Position numbers and translations under genes: made by a program. Positions 1-13,600 of a stretch of 64,000 bases of DNA are shown piece after piece. The first letter of the stretch is position 1. Each line of letters starts with the position of its first letter. Location: contig NC_059504.1 in NCBI RefSeq assembly GCF_914767665.1, positions 43,369,720-43,433,719 of the forward strand, in the 5' to 3' direction. The notes beneath the pieces were generated by a model, which was not told where the DNA came from, searched no databases, and saw only the letters and a list, made by a program, of their open reading frames with translations. Origin of the DNA: Harmonia axyridis. Its lineage: Eukaryota > Arthropoda > Insecta > Coleoptera > Coccinellidae.

Positions 1-542
1 TTTCAACAAAATAAGAAATAAAATGAAATGAAGTTTCTTAATATTGAGAAACCTCCAGTCTTCGTTTGATTTCATAATTTTCCATTCAGGATCTAAGAAA
101 CATGAGACATCTTATAGATTTGTCGCCTAACCTATTGTGAGTTTTTGCATCTGTAAGAGCAGCTCAGGAAAATAGTCTTTCAATAGGAGCTCAAGATGCT
201 GGCGTTGATAAAAAATCCTTGGCCATTTTGAAAAAGATATATGTGAAACTACCAAAATCTAACAATAGATTTCATAGAAATGTGAGAAAACTACTGATAA
301 AGTCACACTGGAGAATGCTTCGCTCGAGGAATCCCCTTATTCGGTTTGAGCGCGCACGATACTGCAGAAATATATGCCGTGCACATCAAGCTCAAGTAAT
401 ATCAAGTAGTTTGATATCAAGCCAAGCAATAAATGTCTAAATTCAAATCGAGTCAAGCATAAGTATATAACTTTTCACGGGCTTGATTTTCAAGTCAAGT
501 AGTTGGTTAAAATGTCAAGCTACTTGACTTGATGAATCCTTA
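1..542. mobile_element. hAT-type non-autonomous element, copy F1 (cut by window start)
   Basis: It is strongly similar to the complete element at 17955-18805: the same hAT dimerisation-domain remnant on the minus strand (about 70-270), then the same tail rich in TCAAGTCAAG-like subrepeats, ending TGAATCCTTA at 542. The left end lies outside the window. The coding remnant carries stops and frameshifts, so it is not functional. Confidence 0.75.
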
Positions 543-1179
543 TGGTCATCGAATCCCTTCAAAGAACACTGATCCTTTTCTCGTTATGTTGTCGCTTCGC
601 TATGGCCTTACAGAATCCTACTACTGTTAGCTTAAAGGTGAAGCTAGCAGAATCCAGGATTTCTCCGAAAAACTGAGTCAGCAATTTGCCAGTAGGTTCA
701 AACATGAGTCTAAAATGATGGTGTTATCACATTGTCCATAATAAAACGTTTAGTTTGTTAGTCTTGGTTCTATCAGCATAACGTTAAGCTAGTAAAACCT
801 GCGATTTCTCCCACAATTGAAGAGCAAATATTAAGTCAGCGTGATGATAAATTAGCCTACAATTATGGCCAGAAAAAAAAATTCTAAAGTGGCTCTGCTA
901 GCTTTACGGGGGTCTTAACGCCAGATTACTCTCAAACACAGCGTCATATAGTTGTGCTATATTAGGTAATATCTCTTTAGGCATTTTTTTCGTCGGAATG
1001 GAGTTTTTTTATAGATGTTGATCATCGTTGGACAGGATTATTGACTTCAGGAACAAATTAGAAATGTTTAGGCGTTTTTTTCGCAGGTCAACAGTTAGAA
1101 GCTCTAAATCGAATTTTTTTAAAACAATTCCGGACATATAGAGCTGAAACCCAGTAGGTATTTCTCGTCCAGAAACTGC

Positions 1180-1600
1180 GAATTCAACTTGTAGTCGAGC
1201 CGAGCCAGCTCGGCAATCCATTCAGCCGACTTGTTCGCTATCGTTTTTCGCCTCATCGTAAATCAAACAGAATTTCGAGGACGTCCACACACACAACGCG
1301 CACGAAACGGCGAACCTTCCCGTCTAATTTTGCATAGCCGTCTTTTCGATATCGCTGGCTCGGGCGGCTTGCTTCTGCTTGGCGCGGTTTAGAAAAAATC
1401 GCAAGCGTTGTTTACCATCAGATTTCGTCGGGGACGCTTTGAAGACACCGGAGCGAAACTCTTCTCGTGGCGCAAAGTGGAGTGCAGTTGTGGTTGATTT
1501 GATGTTGGCTGTGTTAGTTTGATAGACAGTTTTTGTATCGTTTGATGTTTGGCACGTGACTTTGTTTTTAGTTTTTTTTTGTGTGTTGGTAGTGGTGAAA
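1180..1600 (+). promoter_or_regulatory. probable tensin 5' UTR and promoter region
   Basis: This stretch is clearly richer in G, C and CpG than its AT-rich surroundings. It runs straight into an ATG in a good insect context (gtgaaaATGATGG) whose exon ends at a consensus donor. I see no TATA box that I would defend, and the transcription start is not fixed. The assignment is inferred from composition and position only. Confidence 0.5.
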
Positions 1601-1657
1601 ATGATGGATTACGGTAGTGTTCCCGGTCAGGAGCTATTCTTTTGGAAATGGACTGGA
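1601..1657 (+). CDS. by: tensin exon 1 (candidate start exon)
   Basis: It encodes 19 residues beginning MMDYGSVPGQELFF, with ATG at 1601, and ends in phase 0 at GGA followed by the donor GTAAGT. No family motif is recognisable, as expected for an isoform-specific leader. Support is the Kozak context, the donor, the GC-rich upstream region, and the fact that phase 0 matches the next two exons. It lies 18 kb from the next candidate exon, so it could belong to another transcript. Met66 in exon 3 is an alternative start. Confidence 0.5.
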
Positions 1658-4600
1658 GTAAGTGCTTTTGCGCACGCTTTTATGTTCTTTTAGGTTGTGG
1701 GGATTTTCCCTATCGACTTTGGGCAGAACTTAAGATTATAGATCGGAAAGAAAGTGACTTTGGGATCTCAAATTCAATTCTCTATTAAATTTCGCGCCAA
1801 GTTTTCGGCCATTCATATTGCCATCATAATCTGAACCTAATAGTGTAAAGTCAAGAGAGTCACATCTGTACATATAAGAATCCTTATGGTTTCAACATGA
1901 AATATAGATAATCACTATTATAAGTCAAAATAACCAATGTCTCAAATCAAGCAAGACAAACTGATATGTTAGTCAAATATCAGAAAGTGATTTTCTGTCC
2001 GATCTAGGTATAAGTTTTACTTGCTCTTAAAAGAGGATATCATCATTTTGCAGGAAATAAACACAAACGATTAGTGTCCAAATTCAGTTCTGCTTATTAA
2101 TACGATAAGATTCGAAAAATTAAAGACATAACACGCGAAATTCTTGAATTGGTTTCGAATTTTTGAATACCTACTAACTAGTTGTATTAGTTAGTTGACA
2201 ATAATGATTTTGCACAGTTCCATAGAAATATTTTCATAGATCGGAAGAAAATTGTTGGAATGAATTATTATCATTAGACGTATAAAAAAATTAAGCACCT
2301 TAAAAATTTTATAGCAGATTTTATCGGAATTTCAAGTGGACATACATTATTCCGCATACATCATAAAAATTCCACGTGAACGCGGAAAGTAGAATTTTAG
2401 TATCTGCTTTAATCTGGTTTCATTTTTTCGTAAATTTTTCTTAAAGACATATAGATTCGACATTGCCAGAAAAAAAAATAAATTGCAAAGGTAGATGACC
2501 AAGACCTTGAATCTCGAAAGCTCTTCACTTTACGTTTTTCTCTTCAAGTATGCCGTCATTCTGCTTAAATATAGGTGCTTCTAAATTAGGGGTTCAAAGA
2601 AAAATGGATCAATCAAAGGAAATTGGATCATTTTAGTGAAAAAGTCCTATAAACATGGACCCGCAAACGCCCTGTTTCGTTTCTTATACCTTTTTGGGAT
2701 GATTATACCGGTTCATTGAATCTTTATTAATCTTCACTACAGATTCGGTGAATAATTAGCAAAACTTATTATCAATTCATTCATTACAGCTTACTAACTA
2801 GATCTTCATAATAATTTTGATTTTCCTGAGGATTACAAGGGAATTGTTTGAAATTTTTTTCTCGAAATCGGTAGCAGATACGATTAAGCTACAAGAAACC
2901 AAAAAGTATTTGTACTACAGTTTCTATATAAATTTTTCTACAATACAAAAAAGGTCTGGAGCAATGAAGTGAGAACTTTTCCAGAAAAAATATCACCCTG
3001 AAGATTTGCATTCAAAATAAGCATATCACATAATGAAAACTTTGAATTGGAATATCTATGCCAAATTTGAATCAAATATCTTGTGAAGAGAAGGTGTTAC
3101 GAGAAAAAAACTTGGAAAAAACACAAACTTCAACACGAACACGAAAACAAATTGTTTGTGGGCCCATTTTATGGGACTTTTTTCTTAAAATGATCCGAGC
3201 AATCTGTCTTTTTTGTTTCTACCTTCAATTTAGGAACACTCCCTATATATCAGTAATTACATAATTTATGTTTTAATTCTGTTTTGTCTTCAACAAGTCG
3301 ATCTTTGTTTGGTTCCATAGATGAATAATTAAGCAAGCATAAGTTCTTGACCCTATTTTAGTACTCAACTTTTCCATAGTTTGACAATTTTCAGTTTGTT
3401 TCACAAAATATCTTTTATCAAGAATTCATTCGGTGGTTTGAAATTGAAGGTTTCACATCACAAAAATACATTTATAATTCTGCTGAATCAGCGCCAAAAT
3501 ATGTTTTTCATAATGGCATGTCCTTGGTAATGAATTAATTCAAACTGAGGTATTTTTTTAATACCACAACACACGTCCCGTTTTCAACAAAATCGACATT
3601 TATTACCTCGAGCATCTGCCTAATTAGCGCATCAAGATCTGCCAGATTCTGCTATTATCATGTTTTTTAGGTGCTTTCAGACTAATAGGAACGCATCATT
3701 CATTACTCAAGTCTCAAGTAACTAATTAGGCTACCTAGCCTAATTAGTTAGTATAGCAAAAATACTACATATATTATATTGTAATGTAATGTGGAATTGT
3801 TTTTGCCCTTATCCTTGAACTTGAATGCCAATGTGAAAATTGGTAAGATCATGGTAAAAAAATTGTTGCAATATAAAAGACTACTATATTATGTATATTA
3901 TACTACATTATATATTTTCACGGAAATTCGTTGTGCTGAATCTAAAGTGTTTTTGCAACACTTATTCCATTCGAATTGTTAGATATAGTGAATTTGATTC
4001 AAATATTGACAGTATTTTCTTGAAAGGAACCAGAATCCAATAACTTAATGCTTAATTTCTTCTCACTTTTAAGAAATCTCCCTCGAAATCTCCATTATAA
4101 AAAAAATTCCTTCGATTTTATAAAGCATATGATTTGGGAAATTTATTTTCGACTTAAAAACATTTCCATTTCGCTTTTCGTAGACCTTATTTTGTCTTCA
4201 CGGATATCGCTTGAAATTAGCAAACAATAACTATTGTCGTCGAAAATTTACTACTAAATCCTTTATTCATAAAAATTGAAATTCATTTCGACGAATATTC
4301 CAAACAAAAATGAACATTGTCAAGAGATATTATTGCCAGAAGAGGTTGTTGTCATTTCACCCAAATGTCTATAATTGGGAAGGAAGATAATAGATAATAA
4401 GGTGAGATGGTCGAAACATAAAGTTGCAAATATACTAGGAAAAGTCAGCTCAGAACGATTGAATCCTCAATAAATTCACATATTTCAGGATAACAACGAA
4501 ATAATATATTCTCAATTCAGAAAAATAATATCAAATTTTCATTGGTAGTGAAACTGTTCTCTTTTTTAATACGAACATTTTTATAGTTTTTCATCACTTC

Positions 4601-7600
4601 TGGCCTTAATTGTCATAATTTTCTCATACACGGTGTAACATTGGAATGAAAACATCTTCTCAGGTAGAAAAATTAAGATCTTCGAAAAACCCTGTTTTCA
4701 TTCGATCCCTCTGCATGCAATCCCAACTCCTCAAATTTGAATAGGTATAAGATGGGTCATGCGATATGTTGTTGAAAAAGTGTTTACTCCTGAATAGGAC
4801 AGTGGAGATTTTCTGGTTCACCCAATATTGGACTTTGAAAATGACATACCACCTAATTTATCTGGATCATAAACGAGACAAGGTAGGTGTAGAAAATTTG
4901 ATGTGAAAAACGAGATGAGTGTCCAGAATTTGAAGGTTGTTTTCCCCTGATAAATTGCTCTCTAAGAAGAAAGGCCCCACAATGCTGTTGGCTCAGACAT
5001 TTATTTTTGTGGTGTTTGTGTGAATTTCACGGAAAATGTGAGAGAGAAAAAAATCATTCATCGGAGATGCAAATAATAATAATAATAAAAACTCTTTATT
5101 TACTGAAAAACACTAGTTACAACAGAAAAAAGAAATAAAATTAATAGAAGTTGACCAACGTCATGTATTTTTTCAGTTAAGACACAAAATTGCTAGCTGC
5201 AGTCACTTGGTGCTGTAATTTGATTCCATATGGAAAAATTTTTAATTTTTTGACGATCTGAAGAATCCGATTGAGATTAGTGATGTAAGCTAAATATCCT
5301 TCTGCTGAATGTTGGATCTGAATAAATAAATGAATCTGCGATGACCTGTCCTAATAACGGGTAGTTTTTTTCGAGGTATATAACTTTAAGTTGGCATTAT
5401 TGTTCAAGATGGTGACCGATTTAACAGCTATCAAGTGATTTATTCTCAGTTTGGTTTGGCAATTCATCATGAATAGACTCACGCCTGAACAACGCTTGCA
5501 AATAGTGCAATTTTATTTCGAAAATAATGGTTCTGTGCGGAATACGTATCGCGCACTACGTCCATTTTATTTTGTTTAGCGATGAAACGCACTTCTGGTT
5601 GAATGGCAACGTCAACAAACAAAACTGCAGCATTTGAAGTGAAGCTAATCCTCAAGTGTATGTCGAAACTCCGTTACATCCAGAAAAACTGACTGTTTGG
5701 TGCACTTTATGGGCTGGTGGAATCATTGGTGCGTACTTCTTCAAAAACGATGATGGTCAGAACGTTACAGTCAATGGTGATCGGTATAGAGCCATGATTA
5801 CTAACTTTTTCATTCCTGAATTGAACAACCATGATGTCCAGGAGCTGTGGTTCCAACACGACGGCGCAACATGTCACACAGCTCGTGCCACAATCGATTT
5901 ATTGAAAGACACGTTTGGTGACCGCCTAATTTCACGTTTTGGACCTGTGAATTGGCCTCCAAGATCTTGTGATTTAACACCGCTAGACTACTTTCTAAGG
6001 GGCTATGGAAAGTCATTGGTCTATGCGGATAAGCCACAAACCCTTGACCATTTGGAAGACAACATTCGCCGTGTTATTGCCGATATACGGCCACAAATCT
6101 TGGAAAAAGTCATCGAAAATTAGACGTCCAGATTGGACTACATCCGAGCCAGCCGTGGCGGTCATATGCTAGAAATCATATTTAAAATGTAATGCCACAA
6201 GATTATCTCGCGGATAAATAAAATTCATGTCAATGAAATAATCCATCGTTGTTTTATTGCAAGTTAAAGTTCTATAGCTCTAAAAAAAAACACCCTTTAC
6301 TTCACTATTTGAAGCTTCATTTTCAACTGCATTTTCGTTTTTTATTCAGTTTCTTGAAATTTTTGTATCTATCAACATAATTCCAACTCTTTCCCCAATT
6401 TTCTACACCACAGTTTCGAAAAGCCTAGTTAAAGACAAAAGTGAATATTATGTTTCTTTCGATATCGAAACCAAAATCACAAAATTTCTAGAACAAAACT
6501 GATGAGTCCAAACGATTACCCAAAATTATGAAAATACCTTTTCAATGTGTCACCGTATATAAGAGGCTACACTTGAAGAATAAACAATTCCAACTGTACT
6601 TCTCATTTGTGACATTTTTACCAATTCAAGGCTTGAGTATTCTCTCAATAATTATTATAATTCTATTCCTGTATACTTTCCAAATGTCACGACAACACTG
6701 AAATCTTATTTTGCATAATGACGGCTTGGCTACACGATGGAAAGCTATTTGAACTGAATATATTTCATTACGTGATGTACTTTGATATAAACCATTGCCT
6801 CAGATTCTTCGTCGTTATCTTATTTTCACTGAATTGTTTAAAAGTTTAGACATGCAAACGTGAATCTATGTGAGGCATTCAGAGGTGGGATTCTTGATGC
6901 AAATGTGGAGAAAATAACTCTTTTTGGACAAGTTGTTATATTTTTCGAAGTACTTTTATTGTCAAGATGATTTTTGCTTAATAAAATAATAATTGTTGAC
7001 GGTTTTCCAAAAACAGGTCATTTTGTTCTTGAAAAACTTGTATATTTTGACTTGATTTTGAATTCAGGACTTCAAATTGATATAGCATCAGATCAAAAAA
7101 CCTCGACACCAACACAGCTGTTCCCCTGTGATTATCCAAGGTATCTTCTATTTTCCTTTGTACCTCTAATTTAAGAACATCCATGTATATTGTAAAAATC
7201 CGTCTACTAGGTAAAGGGTGTTTTTTTTAGAACTGTAGAACTTTAAATTGCAATAAAACAATGATGGATTATTCGATTGACATGAATTTTATTTATCCGA
7301 AAGATAATCTTGTAGCATTACATTTTGAATATGATTTCTGGCATATGACCGCCACGGCTGGCTCGGATGTAGTCCAATCTGGAAGTCCAATTTTCGATTA
7401 CTTTTTCCAACATTTGTGGCCGTATATCGGCAATAACATGGCGAATGTTGTCTTCCAAATGGACAAGGGTTTGAAGCTTATCCGCATAGACCAATGACTT
7501 TACATAGCCCCACAGAAAGTAGTCAAGCGGTGTTAAATCACAAGATCTTGGAGGCCAATTCACAGGTCCAAAACGTGAAATTAGGCGGTCACCAAACGGG

Positions 7601-10600
7601 TCTTCCAATAAATCGATTGTGGCACGAGCTGTGTGACATGTTGCGCCGTCTTGTTGGAACCACAGCTCCTGGACATCATGGTTGTTCAATTCAGGAATGA
7701 AAAAGTTAGTTATCATGGCTCTATAGTCTATACCGATCACCATTGACTGTAACGTTCTGGCCATCATCGTTTTTGAAGAAATACGGACCAATGATTCCAC
7801 CAGCCCATAAAGCGCACCAAACAGTCAGTTTTTCTGGATGTAACGGTGTTTCGACATACACTTGAGGATTAGCTCCACTCCAAATGCGGCAGTTTTGTTT
7901 GTTAACGTAGCCATACAACCAGAAGTGCGCTTCATCGCTAAACAAAATAAAATGGACGTAGTGCGTGATACGCATTCCGCACAGAACCATTATTTTCGAA
8001 ATGAAATTGCACTATTTGCAAGCGTTGTTCAGGCGTGAGTCTATTGATGATGAATTGCCCAAAACAAACTAAGAATGAATCACTTGACAGATGTTAAATC
8101 GGTCGTCATCTTGAACAGTAATGCCAACTTAAAGTTATATACCTCGAAAAAAAGCACCCGTTATATGCTGTTCATTTCCCCAAAACTATGAGATCAATGT
8201 GCATGATTTTTGATATAAAATTCGACACCGCAAGAGAGAGAAAATTATGGGCTCAAGGTTGAAATATATTAATTCCTTGAAAACAAAAGGAATTATGATA
8301 CTGAAAATGATATTTTTCACCTAACTGAATATCGGCTTGCTTAGATACCTGAATTTCATTGAATAAGATAAGTTTTAAAAGTTAACCAAATAATTAGCTC
8401 TCGAAAATACAAGAGAAACTTGTTCCAAAAATGAAATGTGCATAAGAAATTGACATCAGGTCAAAGTTTCCTTTATCGCTTGGAAAAATATCACCTCAAG
8501 AATAGTTGGCAGAATTCAGGCTAGCTGGACAATTTGTATAAATTTTAATAAGAGAACTTGGAAGAATCATAAAACATGTAAATCAATAGATGTATATCAT
8601 AAATTTGGTAAAAAGATTCAAACGTCTTAGATGGACCAAAAAATAATGGGAAATGCAAAACCAAATCTGCAAATACCGTAATACGATGAAATATTTATTC
8701 ATATCATGATAAACACGTTTTTAGACGTATTGAATCGCGGATCCTACGGATGGGCTTGGTAAGTCGAGTTTCAGCAATGAATCCATTAAATATTCATCAG
8801 AGGAATTGTAAATAGAAATTTGATATGCATGGGATACTGGCTGCCAAATTGACTCAACTTTTATGTAACCTTTCTTCATTTGAATAATGAATACCCTGTC
8901 AATGGACAAATTCTTATGGGTCAGAATTCAGCCTGCAGCAATGGTAAACTCGACGTGATCTGCATGAACATTTCCTTGAGACAGATAGATCTTGATGATA
9001 ATGAAGCCGGAAATTTTTTTGATGATAATTCTATGGCCTTTCTAAATAACCTCCGATCGTTGTGGTATGATGCATGATGACAAGCTTTTTAATTCTGAAA
9101 TCATCAATATGGTAAAATGGAAGTGAATAATTAGGTAGCAACTGCAGCAAATAGGGGTTCAGGGAAACTTTTTATACATGACAGAAAAAAGCTCGGGGAA
9201 AAGTGTGTCTTGTGAGCATAATTTTTTTTGTAAGATGGTGGACCAAAGCTGGTTGTCATAATAGATTTTTCCTTTCGAGCCACGTGAAAGATGGAATTCT
9301 TGAAGTTATCTAGAAAATACTGCCACAAATGGACAAATTGGTCATGGAAAATTTCATGAAAAGGATATTATGCTACAATGATAGCCGTGGGAGCCATTTG
9401 GTTGATACCGATTACCATCGTTAAAGGCATACCTTCCTCTTCACAATGGAATAAACATTCATTGATTCATTTTTACCTAGGAGCTCGAATTTTAAAAATA
9501 GGTATACAATTTTAGAAAAACATAGGTAACATTATTTAAACTCAAATCCGTAAGTGTAGTAAACAAGAGTAGATACGAAATTTTTATTTTAGTTATACAA
9601 AATACAATATTATATCGTATATCGAAAACAGCAATAATCTGCTATCATGTGCATGTCCCATCTTCTTTGGTAGCGGTCCTCCATAACTTAAATATCTTGG
9701 TGAAAACTTTCACCTTGTTCCTCATTCATATCTCCTAAATTTTCTGGAAAACGGTCAAAGTGGCTGTGTAATTAGTGTATTTTAAATACTCCAACACCCT
9801 GCATCTCGAAAACAAAGCGTTTGTGAGCCCATGTTTATAGGACTTTTTTTGAATTATCCGAGGAGTCTGTCATTTTCATTTGTATCTCCGATTTACCTAC
9901 ACCTTGTATAGAATATAGATATAGATTCTTGAACGTGAAAATTTCAATACTACAATTTTTTTTTTATCTGTTGACAAATTTCATCGATTCTGAAGAGTTG
10001 AAATGAAGCAATTAAATAAAAAAATCATCCTAGAAAAACTCTACAACCTAACATAATTACATTAAGAAAGCACAATGACGTACACAAAAAAAGTTCAGAA
10101 TCCCCATCAGCTACTACAACAATAGGATCTTCGGTATTCAAGAAACAAGTTCACCTCTGCAGATTATTCGATTTGGAAATAATAAAAGGTAGTCACTCTC
10201 TACAATTCTTTAATTTCATCAATACAAAGATTAAATGAACTTGCGTGATCTTCATCTAAGCGTTTCAAACATCATGCCTAGATAACAGAAACTATCCTAT
10301 ACCATTCAATTCAATCCAGATGCTGAATAAGAAATCGATTCTATAATCTTTTTATGTAACGTGAAAATTGCAATTTCACGGTATTGTATGTAAATTATGG
10401 GCCGGACAAGGCAACATTTCATTCTATTCAATAATAATTTATTTAGTGATTGTCATATTGTGGAAGGTGCTCCAGTGATGCGGTTAAGCGATTTTATTGA
10501 TGTCAAGTTGGATATTAGGTTGCAGGGGTGTTCACGTGACCGTAGAATCAAATTTCTCCTGTGTGGTAATGATGATGGACATGTTTCATTTCGAAATCTG

Positions 10601-13600
10601 GGTCGCAATTTGTTTTGTTACTTTGAATATTCAGATTATGGTTTATTTTTGTGGATGTGCCCCTTTTCTATGAATAAATTTTTTCATTAACGCTGGACTA
10701 CTTACGAGACTATTCTATTTGATTCGTTATTTCTTAATGGATTTTTTGAATGTAACATATAATTCCTCGTATAATTCTTTTACATATTATAGTGAACCTT
10801 TACAATTCAAAGTAATCATTAAAGTCAACCTCGTCCAAAAGATCGCTCAAATTATTATTTCAATTCAATTCAATGTTAATTTGTATATATATTTCACAGA
10901 AGAGTTGGATCTATTACTACAGTTTTTCTTTAGATATCCTACGGGTTTCAAAAATGTGAGTTTGTGAAATTATGGAACAAATTCATTTTCTCAGAAGAAG
11001 AATATTTGGCAACTAAATCCTGAGACAGGTCAATTTTTGTTTCACTTTCACCAAATATTTATGCATTTTTTAAGGATTGCACCCTGTGAAATCCCCATCA
11101 ACCCTTCAAAAATGCATAAAATTTGATAAAAGTGAAAAAAAAATTGACCTGTTTCAGGATTTTGTTACCAAATATTTTTCTCTGAGGAAATGAATTTGTT
11201 CCATAATTTTGACGCGCTCTGTATACAATATACAAATTGGTAAACTTAGTAAGTTTTTTGAACTATAAGATACTGATGAGGAAAAATTGTATTGAAAAAT
11301 GGATAAATTCCAAAACGTACTTCTGCCTTTATGTTAATCAAGTTATTCAATTTATTAACTGTTTACTCAATTTATACAGTTTTCGATCTTTTTTTTATAT
11401 TGAATAGAATATTTTCTCAATTTGTAATTTTATTTCTAGATAAAAAAAGTATACATCAAAAAGATATTTCAAACAGTGAAGGTTTTGGCACAATGATGTC
11501 ATAATTTTTACATTTGATACTTATATGTTTTGATGTCACTTTTTTGAAGAAAATTAAGAGATTATGCATATAACTACTGAACAAGAGTAACTAGATTTTC
11601 ATCATGCCAAGATCAAAAAATAAAAACGGGTATTTGTCCTGAAATTTGAATTTTTATTGTTCGAAGTGAAACATTCTAAATCTAAAGAGTTTACGATTAC
11701 TTTTTAGAAAGTGAAGAACTAAAAAACAAATTTCGTTTGCCACCTGGAATTGATCCTCTTCAGTTCAAAAATTCGATGCGAGGATTCTACTGAGCTACGA
11801 ATTTATATAAGTACCATAATTTAAAACAATAATCTATTTATTCATTATGCAATTTGAAGTATATTTTGAACAGTAGTGAATAAAAATAACTCAAACGTCA
11901 GGATTAAACCTTAATTATTAATTTTTTGAAGGATTTCGAGTCATGTATTCGGAATTCATAACCAATAACCGAGACAAAGTAAGCTAAATTTATACCAGTC
12001 TGCGCAATTCTGATATTTTTACGATTTCTGTCTTCATCAGAAATTCGAATGGACTCAGGAGATGGAGAAGACATAAATAAGGCGTAAAATTTATATTTTC
12101 CATCCAGATATATGGTGAACTTTTGTGCTATCTTCTTAACTTATGACGGAAATAAACCACATAGCCCTGAGACAAGGAAAATATGTTGCAACTTTTCGGG
12201 GATATGAGAGATGCAGGAGGTATTGTGAAATTCCGAATTCTGAATATATCGGGTGATTCTTTTAGTTTAGTTGTATCAGTAAAAAATCTCGAAAAGGAAA
12301 CATCTTACAGAAAAATGTTGCGAATAAAAGGTTTATGGTTTTGAGGAGGACGGCCACTTATGTCAGAACCTCTTCCATTTAATTCCCACTTGATACAGGG
12401 GTCAAATTTGGAATTTCAAGTGGGAATCCCTGTTTTTTATTTCAGATTCATTTTATAAGGCGAAAAATAGAAACGTTTTGTATGAACAATTTTCCACGAA
12501 TTGTCACAGATGGCTCTGTAATCGAATCTGAATTTTCCGTCTAAACGACCTTGGCATACCCGTTCAATTAAATACCTACATGAAATGTGGATGTTTCGGC
12601 TTAAATGTTTTTGGTTTGAAATAATTAATGAGGAATCAATTGAAACAAGAATACCTATTTTGAATCTAGTAAAAATCTACCATCCTAATCCGTCTATCTT
12701 TATAGTCCATTCAATACCTATATGTTTTCCACATGGTAGTTTTGATTTCTTCGATGATTTATGTTTTTCGGGATACTGAATCCGATTCTGAAATTTTCCA
12801 CCAAAATTTAGTGACGGAACATTGAAAAAATGCCTAAAAAGGTGAATAATTTCATTTTTTATGTTATCAGTTTGCATATAACTCGGAAAGTGTCAATTTT
12901 TTGTGGATGACTTTTCTTTACAAAAACAAAGTATGTATACAGGGTGTCCCGTAAAGACCGAGTCAAACCGAGGGAAAATGTAGATCAAAGGATAACCCAC
13001 CTGCTATGACAAAATTCCCATTATAAAAGTCTTACCGTTTTCGAGATAATGAATTTTTGCCCCTTTCAATAGTTTTGTCCTTACGGTTGGTACAATTTTA
13101 CACCTTTTAGTTTAATTTTTTCAGTAAAATATTGCTGAAGAATGATTTCAATTTTTACATTAAAAACATTCTCACATTTTAAAGGGGGGCTATGAGAAAT
13201 ATTTTTATTGGAAATTTTGGTAGTAGATTATTTTGTTAATGAAGTTTAGCCCATCGTAGTGGAACCAAAATGTACCGTCTACCGAGATACTGCTGCACAT
13301 TACACCAATAAATTGTCTATTTTATGGTGATTTCAAAAAGGTATCACACAAGTCATTTGGTATTCAAAGAAAAAAGCTATGGCTGTTTTTATCAAAATGG
13401 GTACGTTTCTGACAAAATCAAGTTTGTCAATTCTGTTAAGAAATTTTCGATGTTGCATTGAACAATGGCAATTATTTACGTGCGAAAATATTACTCGCAT
13501 AATTATTCACCTCAACGAAATTCAACTTTGCCGGCGAATTTCGGGAAAACATCATGCAGATCCAGATTTTTTTAATAAAATCATTTGGAGCGACGAGTCT

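Noticed and set aside
7494..7700. Conserved antisense reading across the DD41D copies (also 26554, 47438 and 58057), starting MTLHSP or MAYPHRP
   Set aside because: It is the reverse strand of the transposase catalytic domain. It recurs only because the element recurs and matches no known protein.
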